From Streptomyces neyagawaensis (GTDB lineage: Bacteria; Actinomycetota; Actinomycetes; Streptomycetales; Streptomycetaceae), in the NCBI RefSeq assembly GCF_023516595.1, contig NZ_JAMGBG010000010.1, positions 1 through 64,000 on the forward strand: DNA of 64,000 bases, read 5' to 3'. Shown here one piece after another: positions 25,266-35,345 of this stretch. The notes under the pieces were generated by a model. The model did no database searches. It worked only from the letters and a program-made list of their open reading frames with translations, and was not told the DNA's origin. Every line of letters begins with the position of its first letter. Position 1 is the first letter of the stretch. A program made the translations under genes and the position numbers.

Positions 25266-25517
25266 GGGGTGGTCTCCTCGTCCGCTCCGGGGGTTACGGC
25301 GATGAAGACCGGCGTCCCGTCCGGAACTCATCGCCGTACCCCACCCACGTCACGGTGACGTGCGTCACACCACCATGTCACCGAAACGGCCACGGCCGCC
25401 CGTCCCCGTGGAGAAGGGGGCGGGCGGCCGTCGCGCGTGCGGGTGTGCCGTGCGGCCGGACCCGCCAGGGGGTGGGGGAAGTGCGCACCCCTGGCGGATC
25501 CTCTCAGCCGGCGAAGG

Positions 25518-27230
25518 TCACAGCGCCGGGTACGCGTTCCGCATCAGCTCCTGGAACTGGGCGGAGAACCAGTGCCCGGACAGCGGCGCGTTGCCCAGGG
25601 CACCGGACATGTTGTTGTTGTTCCGCGGGTTGCCCGTGTACGTCGGGTCGCACATTCGGTCGAAACCCTTGCCCTCGTCGTTCGGGATCTGGGAGCTGGC
25701 CCCGTCGGACTCACCCGGGGGCTTCATCCACACGTAGGCGTCGATCCCCGGCGCCGGGGCCGCCTGCGGACGCTCGCCGAGACCGGCTCCGGCCTGGTTG
25801 CACCAGTTGCCGGTGTTGAAGCGGCGGTCGTAGCGGCCGCCGTCGACGTAGGTGTCGACGGTCGTCCTCGCGCCCGGTCCGGTGGGCCGTGCGGTGCCGC
25901 CCCAGCCGTTGCGGGAGGTGTCGATCAGCATGCCGACGTTCGCGTTGAAGCCGGCCGAGACGGCCTGCGTCCGGAAGGCCTGGGCGAAGGACAGCTCGTC
26001 GACGTAGCGGTTCCAGTCGAGCCACTTCGACTCGCGGACCGACTTGCCGGCCACGGTGTCGTTGATGGTGAAGTTGTTCTCCTTCAGGGCGCTGTAGTTC
26101 GCCGTGTTGGTGATGAAGCCGTGGACGTCGTTCACCGTGGCGCCCTCGGCGGTCGCCGCCTCCTTCATGATGGCGGCGGAGGGGGCGAAGTTGTCGTCCC
26201 AGCCGAGCCAGCCGTGGTGGCCGGCGTCGACGTAGTTGTAGACGTTGGGGACGTCGCCCAGCTTGTTGAGCGCGTAGCCGACACCCTTGACGTAGTTGCC
26301 GTTGGCCTTCATCACGTCGCACTGCGGCACGGCCGTCGGGCGGCTGCCGGTGTTGGTGACGAGGTTGGGCAGCGAGTCGATCTCGACCGTCGTGACGATG
26401 CGCAGCGAGGCGTACTTCGGGTCGGCGAGGATCGCCTTGATCGGGTCGATGTACTGCGTCTTGTACTTGTCGATCTCGTCGGCCTTCAGCTCGCCGTTGG
26501 AGGCGAGGGCCGAGCAGTCACGGCCGGGCAGGTTGTAGATCACCAGCTGGACGACGAGTTCGCTCGAGCCCTTCTGCCGCAGCGCCTCGTCGAGGTGGGC
26601 CCGCAGCCCCATCTTGCCGCCGGCGCCCGCGATGGCGGCGGTGCGGTCCAGCCACACACCTGTGGGCTGGTTGGCGATCCGGCTGCCGCCCGGCTCGGCG
26701 GCGGCGTTCGCGGACCACTCCGGGTTCACGTACACCTTGGCGCCGGCGTACGGGTTGTCCACCCGCGAGCCGGGGTTGCCCGGACCCGGCTCGCCCGGAC
26801 CGCCACCGCCGTCGTCGACGTTGCAGGTCACGCCGTCCAGCGTGAAGGTCGCCGGGAGGGCGTTGGAGCCGCTGTAGGAGGCGTTGAAGCCGAAGCTGAC
26901 CGAACCACCGGTCGGGAGCGACCCGTTGTACGTCTCGTTGGACGCCGTCACCGCGCTGCCGCTCTGGGAGATCCTCGCGTTCCAGCCGTTGCCCACCCGC
27001 TGGTTGCCCGCGTACGACCACTTCGCGGACCACGAGGACTTCGCGGCGCCGTTGTTGGTGATGGTGACGGCGGCGGTGAAGCCGGTGGACCACTGGTTCT
27101 GCACCTTGTAGTCGACGGTGCAGGGGATCGCCCGGATGCCGGAGTCGTCCGGCACGGCGGCCACCGCGGTCCCGGCGGCGCCGGCGACCAGTGCCATCGC
27201 CGCGAGGAGTGCTGTTCTGGTACGGCTCAT
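25518..27230 (-). CDS. Secreted GH6 cellobiohydrolase with N-terminal CBM2
   Basis: A 570-residue secreted cellulase. A signal peptide (1 to about 25) is followed by a cellulose-binding CBM2 (about 35-137, bounded by two cysteines, with SWSAKWSYAGNQRV), a Gly/Pro linker (DDGGGGPGEPGPGNPG) and a GH6 catalytic domain (about 160-570). Visible GH6 motifs are VIYNLPGRDCSA, VEIDSLPNL (catalytic acid Asp near 285), GMLIDTSRNGWGG and YVWMKPPGESDG. The long domain with extra loops fits an exo-acting enzyme from the non-reducing chain end. GAGGAAA precedes the ATG. It is divergent from the GH48 gene, with CebR-like boxes between. Confidence 0.95.
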   Translation of the reverse strand: MSRTRTALLAAMALVAGAAGTAVAAVPDDSGIRAIPCTVDYKVQNQWSTGFTAAVTITNNGAAKSSWSAKWSYAGNQRVGNGWNARISQSGSAVTASNETYNGSLPTGGSVSFGFNASYSGSNALPATFTLDGVTCNVDDGGGGPGEPGPGNPGSRVDNPYAGAKVYVNPEWSANAAAEPGGSRIANQPTGVWLDRTAAIAGAGGKMGLRAHLDEALRQKGSSELVVQLVIYNLPGRDCSALASNGELKADEIDKYKTQYIDPIKAILADPKYASLRIVTTVEIDSLPNLVTNTGSRPTAVPQCDVMKANGNYVKGVGYALNKLGDVPNVYNYVDAGHHGWLGWDDNFAPSAAIMKEAATAEGATVNDVHGFITNTANYSALKENNFTINDTVAGKSVRESKWLDWNRYVDELSFAQAFRTQAVSAGFNANVGMLIDTSRNGWGGTARPTGPGARTTVDTYVDGGRYDRRFNTGNWCNQAGAGLGERPQAAPAPGIDAYVWMKPPGESDGASSQIPNDEGKGFDRMCDPTYTGNPRNNNNMSGALGNAPLSGHWFSAQFQELMRNAYPAL

Positions 27231-27655
27231 GAGTGCGGGTTTCCTCTTCCGTAGTGGGGTGTACGTGGAGGTTCCGTAGGGGGTCGTGCGGGGTGCCCGT
27301 CTGCCGAGGCGGCGCGGACGCTCGCTCGGCCCGACGGCCGACGAGGTGGGACTGTCGTCGCGGGCGGGGTTCAGGCCGGGCCGGCGGGAGCCGGCCATGT
27401 GCTCCCGTTCCGGCCCGGGCGAAAAGCGGATCGCCGCGGGGCGGGGTGGGTCGGTTCCACGGCCGCGGACCCAGGTCGCAGGTGTCCGCGAACCCGCTGG
27501 ACGACCCTGTCGCCGGGCAGCTCGGACACCGGCGGCCCGTCACCGTCCGGCGGGACGTGCCCGCTCACGGAGACGAGTAAAAGACCTGAACGCGGGGGGT
27601 GGCGCATGAGCGACTCCTTGCAGATCGGGCGCGCCGTGACGGCCGCGTCGACTGG

Positions 27656-27669
27656 TGGAACCGCTCCCA
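27656..27669. promoter_or_regulatory. CebR-like box, imperfect (GH6 side)
   Basis: TGGAACCGCTCCCA matches the CebR operator TGGGAGCGCTCCCA at 12 of 14 positions. It lies 425 bp upstream of the GH6 start and 221 bp upstream of the GH48 start. CebR represses cellulase and cellobiose-uptake genes until cello-oligosaccharides are present. The DNA from 27231 to 27650 otherwise shows no gene I can support. Confidence 0.65.
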
Positions 27670-27808
27670 CTGGTGCTGGTGAAGGTAGCGCCAAGCGACG
27701 GTAAAAGACAGGGGTGTTGCGTTATTGCCCGCCACAAATCTTCTCGTCCGTCATCGAATCTTTTCGACTCTTCAAGCACCTTGACCGCCTGCACCCCTCT
27801 CCTCAATA

Positions 27809-27822
27809 TGGGAGCGCTCCCA
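27809..27822. promoter_or_regulatory. Perfect CebR box (GH48 side)
   Basis: TGGGAGCGCTCCCA is an exact 14-bp palindrome identical to the known Streptomyces CebR operator and lies 68 bp upstream of the GH48 start, in or next to its promoter. It strongly suggests repression by CebR and induction by cellobiose or cellotriose. CebR itself is not in the window. Confidence 0.9.
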
Positions 27823-27890
27823 CTGGTTCAAGGCTTGTTGTTGCTGCTCCGCCCCCACCTTCGTAAGAGCCGCACGGAAGGAACCAGAGC

Positions 27891-30806
27891 ATGCACCCCA
27901 GACGCGGACGCCGTACCGCACGGCGCCTGTGGACCGCCGTGGTCGCGGCCCTCGCTCTTCCCCTCACGATGCTGGGCACAGGATCGTCCCCCGCCGCCGC
28001 GGCGGCCGTGGCCTGCAACGTCGACTACAAGACCAATGACTGGGGCTCGGGCTTCACCGCCGAGCTGACCCTCACCAACCGGGGTACCGAGGCCATCAAC
28101 GGCTGGACCCTCACGTACTCCTACGCGGGCAACCAGACGCTCACCAGCGGCTGGAGCGGCACCTGGTCGCAGTCCGGCCGGACGGTGACCGCGAGGAACG
28201 CGTCCTGGAACGGCACCATCGCCGTCGGGGCCGCGGTGAGCACCGGCGCCCAGTTCACCTACAGCGGCACGAACACCGCGCCGACCAACTTCGCGATCAA
28301 CGGCACCGCGTGTGTCGGCGCCCACCAGCCGCCGATCACCGTGCTGACCAGCCCGACCGCGGGTGCCACGTACTCGCAGGGCGACCCGGTGCCGATGGCG
28401 GCCACCGCGGCGGCCGCGGACAACGCGACCGTCACCAAGGTGGAGTTCTACGACGACACCAGGCTGCTGGGCACGGACACGACCTCGCCGTACACCTTCT
28501 CGGCCACCGGTCTGTCCGTGGGCAGCCACTCGCTGGTCGCCAAGGCGTACGACAGCCTGGGCGCGTCGGCGGAGTCCGCGCCGGTCGGCATCACGGTCGC
28601 CTCGGGACCCGCGGTGGTGGCCTCACCGACGCAACTGGGCGTGCAGCAGGGCAAGACGGGCACGTACGACGTGAAGCTCTCGACGCAGCCGTCGGGCAAT
28701 GTGACGGTGACGACCGCGCGGGCCTCCGGCAACTCGGGCCTGTCGGTCACGGGTGGCGCGTCGCTGACCTTCACGCCGTCGAACTGGAACACGGCCCAGA
28801 AGGTGACCGTCACGGCCGACTCCTCGGGCACGGGCTCCGCGGTCTTCGAGTCGACGGCCACCGGTCACGCCAAGGCGGCGGTGACGGTGACACAGCTGGC
28901 GGCGTCGAAGGTGTACGACGCCCGCTTCCTGGAGCTCTACGGCAAGATCACCAACCCGGCGAACGGCTACTTCTCCCCCGAGGGCATCCCGTACCACTCG
29001 GTGGAGACGCTGATCGTCGAGGCGCCGGACCACGGCCACGAGACCACCTCGGAGGCGTACAGCTACCTCCTGTGGCTCCAGGCCATGTACGGCAAGGTCA
29101 CGGGCGACTGGTCCAAGTTCAACGGCGCCTGGGAGATCATGGAGAAGTACATGATCCCCACCAAGGCCGACCAGCCGACCAACTCCTTCTACACGGCGAA
29201 CAAGCCGGCGACGTACGCCCCCGAGCACGACACCCCCAATGAGTACCCGGCGCAGCTCAACACGTCGGTCTCGGTCGGCTCGGACCCGATCGCCGGGGAG
29301 CTGAAGAGCGCCTACAACACGGACGACATCTACGGCATGCACTGGTTGCAGGACGTGGACAACGTCTACGGCTACGGCAACTCGCCGGGCAAGTGCGAGG
29401 CCGGTCCGGCCGACACGGGCCCGTCGTACATCAACACCTTCCAGCGCGGACCGCAGGAGTCGGTGTGGGAGACCGTCCCGCAGCCCACCTGCGACCAGTT
29501 CAAGTACGGCGGCAGGAACGGGTACCTGGACCTGTTCACCCGTGACGCCTCCTACGCCAAGCAGTGGAAGTTCACCAACGCCCCCGACGCCGACGCGCGC
29601 GCCGTGCAGGCCGCGTACTGGGCGGACGTCTGGGCCAAGCAGCAGGGCAAGGGCGGTGACGTCTCCGCGACCATCGGCAAGGCCGCGAAGATGGGTGACT
29701 ACCTGCGCTACGCGATGTACGACAAGTACTTCAAGAAGGTCGGGAACTGCGTGGGGCCGACCACATGCCCCGCGGGCACCGGCAAGGACGCCTCCTTCTA
29801 CCTGCTCTCCTGGTACTACGCGTGGGGCGGCGCCACCGACACCAACGCCGGCTGGGCCTGGCGCATCGGCTCCAGCCACGCGCACGGCGGCTACCAGAAC
29901 CCGCTCGCCGCGTACGCCCTCGCCAACTACGCCCCGCTGAAGCCCAAGTCGGCGACCGGGCAGGCGGACTGGGCCAAGTCCCTGGACCGGCAGATCGAGT
30001 TCTACCGCTGGCTCCAGTCCAACGAGGGCGCGATCGCGGGCGGCGCCACCAACAGCTGGGCGGGGCGGTACGCCACTCCCCCGGCCGGGACGCCGACCTT
30101 CTACGGCATGTACTACGACGAGAAGCCCGTGTACCACGACCCGCCGTCCAATCAGTGGTTCGGCTTCCAGACGTGGTCCATGGAGCGGGTCGCCGAGTAC
30201 TACCAGCAGACCGGCAACGCCGCCGCGAAGACGGTGCTCGACAAGTGGGTCGACTGGGCGCTGTCCAAGACCACGATCAACCCCGACGGGACGTACCGGA
30301 TTCCCTCCACGCTCCAGTGGTCCGGTGCCCCGAACACCTGGAACCCGTCCAGCCCCGGCTCCAACAGCGGGCTGCACGTCACCGTCGCCGACTACACCGA
30401 CGACGTCGGCGTGGCGGGCTCGTACGCCAAGACGCTGACGTACTACGCCGATCGCTCCGGTGACGCCGACGCGGCCCGGGTCGCCAAGGCGCTGCTCGAC
30501 GGCTTGTGGCAGCACCACCAGGACGCGCTCGGGGTCGCCGTCCCGGAGACCCGTACGGACTACAACCGGTTCGACGACCGGGTGTACATCCCGAGCGGGT
30601 GGACGGGCACGATGCCGAACGGTGACGCGATCAACTCGTCGTCGACGTTCGAGTCGATCCGGTCGTTCTACGAGGACGACCCGGCCTGGTCGAAGATCGA
30701 GGCGTATCTGGCGGGTGGCGCCGCGCCGTCGTTCACGTACCACCGGTTCTGGGCCCAGGCGGACATCGCCCTGGCCATGGGTGCGTACGCGGAGCTCCTC
30801 GAATAA
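27891..30806 (+). CDS. Secreted GH48 cellulase with CBM2 and two Ig-like domains
   Basis: A 971-residue secreted processive cellulase. The order is signal peptide (1 to about 39), CBM2 (about 41-142, C42 to about C141), an Ig-like domain (about 145-235, [19 protein letters not shown]), a second beta domain (about 236-335, [16 protein letters not shown]) and a GH48 catalytic domain (about 340-971). The catalytic acid region [14 protein letters not shown] has E384 and E388; E388 aligns with the proton donor of characterised GH48 enzymes. Family members release cellobiose from reducing chain ends. It lies 68 bp after a perfect CebR box and is followed by GH74. Confidence 0.95.
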   Translation: MHPRRGRRTARRLWTAVVAALALPLTMLGTGSSPAAAAAVACNVDYKTNDWGSGFTAELTLTNRGTEAINGWTLTYSYAGNQTLTSGWSGTWSQSGRTVTARNASWNGTIAVGAAVSTGAQFTYSGTNTAPTNFAINGTACVGAHQPPITVLTSPTAGATYSQGDPVPMAATAAAADNATVTKVEFYDDTRLLGTDTTSPYTFSATGLSVGSHSLVAKAYDSLGASAESAPVGITVASGPAVVASPTQLGVQQGKTGTYDVKLSTQPSGNVTVTTARASGNSGLSVTGGASLTFTPSNWNTAQKVTVTADSSGTGSAVFESTATGHAKAAVTVTQLAASKVYDARFLELYGKITNPANGYFSPEGIPYHSVETLIVEAPDHGHETTSEAYSYLLWLQAMYGKVTGDWSKFNGAWEIMEKYMIPTKADQPTNSFYTANKPATYAPEHDTPNEYPAQLNTSVSVGSDPIAGELKSAYNTDDIYGMHWLQDVDNVYGYGNSPGKCEAGPADTGPSYINTFQRGPQESVWETVPQPTCDQFKYGGRNGYLDLFTRDASYAKQWKFTNAPDADARAVQAAYWADVWAKQQGKGGDVSATIGKAAKMGDYLRYAMYDKYFKKVGNCVGPTTCPAGTGKDASFYLLSWYYAWGGATDTNAGWAWRIGSSHAHGGYQNPLAAYALANYAPLKPKSATGQADWAKSLDRQIEFYRWLQSNEGAIAGGATNSWAGRYATPPAGTPTFYGMYYDEKPVYHDPPSNQWFGFQTWSMERVAEYYQQTGNAAAKTVLDKWVDWALSKTTINPDGTYRIPSTLQWSGAPNTWNPSSPGSNSGLHVTVADYTDDVGVAGSYAKTLTYYADRSGDADAARVAKALLDGLWQHHQDALGVAVPETRTDYNRFDDRVYIPSGWTGTMPNGDAINSSSTFESIRSFYEDDPAWSKIEAYLAGGAAPSFTYHRFWAQADIALAMGAYAELLE

Positions 30807-30830
30807 GTCCCCGCTGAAGCTCCGGGTACG

Positions 30831-30899
30831 AGGTCCTGCGCTCCGGCGGGGGCAGGACCTGGGCCGGGCGGTCCCCACCCGCACAGGGGGCCGCCCGGC
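30831..30899 (+). terminator. Two hairpins between GH48 and GH74 genes
   Basis: AGGTCCTGC (30831-30839) pairs with GCAGGACCT (30852-30860), and GCCGGGCGG (30863-30871) pairs with CCGCCCGGC (30891-30899), extended by CCCC/GGGG inside. The tandem stems lie in the 148-bp gap. They could attenuate transcription into GH74 or stabilise the GH48 mRNA end. Confidence 0.6.
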
Positions 30900-30954
30900 T
30901 GTTCGCGCCGCCCGTCCATCCGCCTCCCCCCACGCGTCCGGAGAGGACTTCACC

Positions 30955-33651
30955 GTGCGAAGAACCCGCATCCTCACCACCGTTCTGGCCCTCGCGGCCG
31001 GTCTCCTCGCGGGCTCCCCGCCCGCGGTGGCCGCCGAGCGGGGCGGACAGGCGGAGCAAGCCGAGCGGTCCGGCGAGAAGGTGGCGATCGCCGCCGACAC
31101 CTACACATGGAAGAACGCCCGTATCGACGGTGGCGGGTTCGTGCCCGGCATCGTGTTCAACCGCAAGGAGAAGAACCTCGCGTACGCCCGCACGGACATC
31201 GGCGGGGCGTACCGGTGGGTGGAGTCGTCGAAGACATGGACGCCGCTGCTGGACTCCGTCGGCTGGGACGACTGGGGGCACACGGGTGTGGTGAGCCTCG
31301 CCTCCGACCCGGTCGACCCGAACAAGGTGTACGTGGCGGCCGGCACGTACACCAACAGCTGGGACCCGGGCAACGGCGCGATCTACCGCTCGTCCGACCG
31401 GGGGGCGAGCTGGCAGAAGGCGCATCTGCCGTTCAAGCTGGGCGGGAACATGCCGGGGCGGGGCATGGGTGAGCGGCTGGCGGTGGACCCCCACAGGAAC
31501 AGTGTGCTGTATCTGGGGGCGCCCAGCGGGAAGGGGCTGTGGCGGTCCACGGACTCGGGGGCCACCTGGTCGCAGGTGACGAACTTCCCGAACGTCGGCA
31601 ACTACGTGGCCGACCCGTCCGACACGAGCGGGTACTCCAGCGACAACCAGGGCATCGTCTGGGTCACGTTCGACGAGTCGACGGGAGGCGCGGGCACGGC
31701 CACGAAGACGATCTACGTCGGGGTCGCCGACAAGGAGAACGCGGTCTACCGGTCGACGGACGCTGGCGCGACCTGGTCACGGGTGGCCGGGCAGCCGACC
31801 GGCCAACTGGCCCACAAGGGCGTCCTGGACGCGACGAACGGCCATCTGTACGTGGCGTACAGCGACACGGGCGGCCCGTACGACGGCGGCAAGGGCCGGC
31901 TCTACCGGTACGCGACGGCGACGGGGACCTGGACGAACATCAGCCCCGTGGCGGAGGCCGACACGTACTTCGGCTTCAGCGGGCTCACGCTGGACCGCCA
32001 GAAGCCGGGCACGGTGATGGCGACGGCGTACAGCTCCTGGTGGCCGGACACCCAGATCTTCCGCTCCACCGACAAGGGCGCGACCTGGACGAAGGCGTGG
32101 GACTACACGTCGTACCCGAACCGCGAGAACCGTTTCACCATGGACGTCTCGTCGTCGCCGTGGCTGACGTGGGGCGCGAACCCGTCGCCGCCGGAACAGA
32201 CGCCGAAGCTGGGCTGGATGACGGAGTCGCTGGAGATCGACCCGTTCGACTCGAACCGCATGATGTACGGGACGGGCGCGACGATCTACGGCACCGAGAA
32301 CCTCACCAACTGGGACAGCGGCGCCAAGTTCACCGTGAAGCCGATGGTGCGGGGCCTGGAGGAGACGGCCGTCAACGACCTCGCCTCTCCCCCGTCCGGG
32401 GCGCCGCTGCTCAGCGCGCTCGGTGACATCGGCGGTTTCCGGCACACGGATCTGACGAAGGTCCCGTCGATGATGTTCACCCAGCCGAACTTCACGACGA
32501 CGACCAGTCTGGACTTCGCCGAGACCGACCCGAACACCGTGGTGCGGGTGGGGAACCTGGACTCGGGCCCGCACATCGCGTTCTCGACGGACAACGGCGC
32601 CAACTGGTTCGCGGGCACCGATCCGTCGGGGGTGAGCGGCGGCGGCACGGTCGCGGCCGGCGCGGACGGCAGCCGCTTCGTGTGGAGCCCGGCGGGCACC
32701 GGCGTGCGGTACACCACGGGCTTCGGGACGTCGTGGCAGGAGTCGAGCGGGATACCGTCCGGCGCGATCGTCGAGTCCGACCGGGTCGACCCGAAGACCT
32801 TCTACGGCTTCAAGTCCGGGAAGTTCTACGTCAGCACGGACGGCGGCGCGACCTTCACCGCGTCGAACGCGAGCGGCCTGCCGAGCGGTGACAGCGTGCG
32901 CTTCAAGGCGCTGCCCGGCACGAAGGGCGATGTGTGGCTCGCGGGCGGGGAGACGGGCGGCGCGTACGGGCTGTGGCACTCCACCGACGGCGGCGCCACC
33001 TTCACCAAGCTGTCGAACGTCGCGCAGGCCGACACCATCGGCTTCGGCAAGGCGGCCGCGGGCGCCTCGTACCAGACGCTGTACACCAGCGCCAGGATCG
33101 GCGGGGTGCGCGGCATCTTCCGTTCGACGGACAAGGGCGCCACGTGGACGCGGATCAACGACGACGCCCATCAGTGGGGTTGGACCGGCGCGGCGATCAC
33201 GGGTGATCCGCGGGTCTACGGCCGGGTGTACGTCTCCACCAACGGCCGCGGGGTCATCTACGGCGACACCTCCGACACGGGCGGCGGCGGGGGCGGTGGC
33301 ACGGATCCCGATCCGGAACCGCAGCCGACGGGCGCCTGCACGGTGACCTACAAGATCACCAACCAGTGGTCGGGCGGCTTCCAGGCCGATGTGCGGCTGG
33401 CCAACACGGGCACCGGCGCCTGGACGGGCTGGACCCTCAACTGGTCCTTCCCGAACGGCCAGAGCGTCACGCAGCTGTGGAACGCGGCCCACACCCAGTC
33501 GGGTGCGGCGGTCTCGGTGAAGAACCTCGCCTGGAACGCGAACGTCGCGGCGGGATCGTCGGTGAGTTTCGGCTTCACCGGAAGCTGGTCGGGGACGAAC
33601 GGCAGACCGACCGCCTTCCGGCTCGGTGACCAGTCCTGCACGGTGACCTGA
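30955..33651 (+). CDS. Secreted GH74 xyloglucanase with C-terminal CBM2
   Basis: An 898-residue secreted enzyme that cleaves the beta-1,4-glucan backbone of xyloglucan. A signal peptide spans about 1-27, followed by the twin seven-blade propellers of GH74 (about 45-775) with many Asp-box repeats (SSDRGASW, STDSGATW, STDAGATW, STDKGATW, STDGGATF). The N-terminal motif GGGFVPGIVFNRKEKNLAYA with RTDIGGAYRW is typical. A GGGGGGGTDPDPEPQP linker leads to CBM2 (about 797-898). The GTG start has GGAGAGG upstream. It follows GH48 on the same strand and probably shares CebR control. Confidence 0.95.
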   Translation: MRRTRILTTVLALAAGLLAGSPPAVAAERGGQAEQAERSGEKVAIAADTYTWKNARIDGGGFVPGIVFNRKEKNLAYARTDIGGAYRWVESSKTWTPLLDSVGWDDWGHTGVVSLASDPVDPNKVYVAAGTYTNSWDPGNGAIYRSSDRGASWQKAHLPFKLGGNMPGRGMGERLAVDPHRNSVLYLGAPSGKGLWRSTDSGATWSQVTNFPNVGNYVADPSDTSGYSSDNQGIVWVTFDESTGGAGTATKTIYVGVADKENAVYRSTDAGATWSRVAGQPTGQLAHKGVLDATNGHLYVAYSDTGGPYDGGKGRLYRYATATGTWTNISPVAEADTYFGFSGLTLDRQKPGTVMATAYSSWWPDTQIFRSTDKGATWTKAWDYTSYPNRENRFTMDVSSSPWLTWGANPSPPEQTPKLGWMTESLEIDPFDSNRMMYGTGATIYGTENLTNWDSGAKFTVKPMVRGLEETAVNDLASPPSGAPLLSALGDIGGFRHTDLTKVPSMMFTQPNFTTTTSLDFAETDPNTVVRVGNLDSGPHIAFSTDNGANWFAGTDPSGVSGGGTVAAGADGSRFVWSPAGTGVRYTTGFGTSWQESSGIPSGAIVESDRVDPKTFYGFKSGKFYVSTDGGATFTASNASGLPSGDSVRFKALPGTKGDVWLAGGETGGAYGLWHSTDGGATFTKLSNVAQADTIGFGKAAAGASYQTLYTSARIGGVRGIFRSTDKGATWTRINDDAHQWGWTGAAITGDPRVYGRVYVSTNGRGVIYGDTSDTGGGGGGGTDPDPEPQPTGACTVTYKITNQWSGGFQADVRLANTGTGAWTGWTLNWSFPNGQSVTQLWNAAHTQSGAAVSVKNLAWNANVAAGSSVSFGFTGSWSGTNGRPTAFRLGDQSCTVT

Positions 33652-33670
33652 CACCCGAGCGGGACGCGAC

Positions 33671-33701
33671 GAGGGCGCGCGCCGTCACGGCGCGCGCCCT
33701 C
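33671..33701 (+). terminator. Terminator after the cellulase operon
   Basis: GAGGGCGCGCGCCG (33671-33684) pairs perfectly with CGGCGCGCGCCCTC (33688-33701), a 14-bp stem with a 3-nt loop, 20 bp after the GH74 stop and followed by ATTCATTC. It also lies just after the stop of the small convergent ORF and may act in both directions. Confidence 0.85.
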
Positions 33702-33703
33702 AT

Positions 33704-33805
33704 TCATTCGTCGTCACGGTGCCGGATCCACCACAGGAGCATCACCGTGGCGGCGACGAGCATGATGATCGCCGGTGCGGCGGTGACGAGACGGGACAAG
33801 GTCAT
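33704..33805 (-). CDS. Possible 33-residue single-pass membrane peptide
   Basis: A short frame begins at ATG 33805 with GAGAAAG about 9 nt upstream. It encodes a hydrophobic helix (RLVTAAPAIIMLVAATVMLL, then WWIRHRDDE), typical of tiny inner-membrane proteins with a basic/acidic cytoplasmic tail. It stops 3 bp from a strong terminator hairpin. It lies between the GH74 gene and the collapsed PL11 gene. No family is recognised, and it could be chance. Confidence 0.4.
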   Translation of the reverse strand: MTLSRLVTAAPAIIMLVAATVMLLWWIRHRDDE

Positions 33806-33943
33806 CGACGGTCTTTCTCTGCCGCTGCCCTGGAGGTGACGGCGTGCTGGACGGGGCGGGCCGGACGATGATCCCGCCCGGACCGGCCGACGTCACCAGG
33901 ACGGCCGAAAATACATCCGTTCGTGTCTGCGTCGTCATCCCGG

Positions 33944-34324
33944 TCAGGGCGCGCGGACCGGCGGCCGGGGCGCCGTGGGCATCCCGGCGCCGATGAAGAA
34001 CCTGGTGTGCGGGGGGCTGGTTGTACGCCGTGTTCTGCCAGGCCAGGCCCGTGCGGTACTGGGTGTCGTGGAACAGGGTCGTGATCCTGGTGCCGGTCCC
34101 GACCGGGGTCGATGCGGGTGCCGTCGAGGAGTTCACGGACGGGGTCGCCGTCCCACCAGGAGAGGAACGGTCCAGCTTCTCGACCTGGCGGGTGCCGGCC
34201 GCGGCGGCGGGCTGCGCGCCGAACGTGGCGAGTCCGGCGGCGGTCACGCGGTCGCCGCCAGTGTGGTGATCGTTCTGCGGGCCTTGCGGATCGTCCGTCC
34301 GTGGTGCGCGTGCGGGTGCGGCAC
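33944..34324 (-). pseudogene. Collapsed PL11 rhamnogalacturonan lyase
   Basis: A GTG with a perfect SD (GGGAGG, 6 nt) opens a signal-like N-terminus (RRTITTLAATA, TAAGLATFGAQPAAAAGTRQ) ending in VEKLDR, the start of secreted PL11 lyases. A different frame then gives FLSWWDGDPVRELLDGTRID from near the family C-terminus, and two more frame changes give TRITTLFHDTQYRTGLAWQN with TAYNQPP and RFFIGAGMPTAPRPPVRAP before a stop. Intact PL11 enzymes have about 600 residues; only the two ends remain. The enzyme would have cut pectin rhamnogalacturonan, in keeping with the neighbouring plant-cell-wall genes. Confidence 0.8.
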
Positions 34325-34361
34325 AGGGTACCTCCCGGGATGGCAGACGGGTTCCGATTCC

Positions 34362-35345
34362 TCAGCCGCCGGTCGCAGCCGAGTTGCCGCCCCCCGGTGC
34401 GTATCTCGCGGCGAGTTCGGCGACCGTCCGGGCGATGCGCTCGCGCAGCTCGGCCGGCTCCAGGACCTCCACCGCGGTGCCGAGCCGCAGGAAGTCGTCG
34501 TGGGCCCGGTCGAGGGACTCCACGGGGACGGTGGCCCGGGTCCAACCGTCGTCGTCCGGGCGGCCGCCCGCGTCCACCGCGCGCCCTTGCGGGCCGGTGA
34601 GCCGGGTGCCGGGCGCCAGGCGGACGACGACCTCGGCGCGGTGCAGCCGGTCGTGGAAGTCGCGCTGGTACGCCGCCCAGTACGCGGCCAGCCCGAAGTC
34701 CTCGGGACGGGTGAACTCCTCCTCGGTGGGGGCGAGTTCGAGGATCTGGTCGACGCGGTAGGTGCGCGGCCCGGGGCCGGCGACGACGTACCAGCGGCCC
34801 GCCTTGAGGACGAGCCCGTACGGTTCGAGGCGGCGCCGTACGTCGGTGGGCTCGGCCCAGCGGCGGTAGAGCACATGCAGGACCCGGCCGTTCCAGACGG
34901 CGTCCGCCACGGCAGGCAGGAACGGGGTGTCGTCGGCGTCCGCGTACCAGCCGGGCGCGTCCAGGTGGAACCGGCCGGCGACCCGGTCGGCGTGGGGGCG
35001 CAGCGCGTCGGGGAGGGCCGCGCGCACCTTCAGCTGGGCGGCGGCCAGGACCGCGCCCAGGCCGAGTTCGGCGGCGGGACCGGGGACGCCCGCGAGGAAC
35101 AGGGCCTCGGCCTCCTGGCCGGTGAGTCCGGTGAGCCGGGTGCGGTAGCCGTCGAGGAGGCGGTAGCCGCCGGCGTGGCCCGCGTCGCCGTACAGCGGGA
35201 CACCGGCGGCGGCGAGCGCCTCCATGTCCCGGTAGACCGTGCGGACCGACACCTCCAGCTCCTCGGCGAGCCGGGCGGCCGTCATCCGGCCCCGGGTCTG
35301 GAGCAGCAGGAGGATCGAGACGAGACGGCTGGACTTCACTGACAC
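34362..35345 (-). CDS. YafY-type WYL-domain transcriptional regulator
   Basis: A 327-residue regulator with an N-terminal winged helix (RLVSILLLLQTRGRMTAARL, then VSVRTVYRDMEALAAAGVPL), a central WYL domain (RRLEPYGLVLKAGRWYVVAG) and a WCX C-terminal extension. WYL regulators bind nucleic acids or nucleotides and often control stress, defence or local genes. The GTG start (35345) lies within a perfect 11-bp dyad that probably autoregulates it. It is divergent from two coupled small genes 33 bp away, its likely targets. Confidence 0.93.
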   Translation of the reverse strand: MSVKSSRLVSILLLLQTRGRMTAARLAEELEVSVRTVYRDMEALAAAGVPLYGDAGHAGGYRLLDGYRTRLTGLTGQEAEALFLAGVPGPAAELGLGAVLAAAQLKVRAALPDALRPHADRVAGRFHLDAPGWYADADDTPFLPAVADAVWNGRVLHVLYRRWAEPTDVRRRLEPYGLVLKAGRWYVVAGPGPRTYRVDQILELAPTEEEFTRPEDFGLAAYWAAYQRDFHDRLHRAEVVVRLAPGTRLTGPQGRAVDAGGRPDDDGWTRATVPVESLDRAHDDFLRLGTAVEVLEPAELRERIARTVAELAARYAPGGGNSAATGG

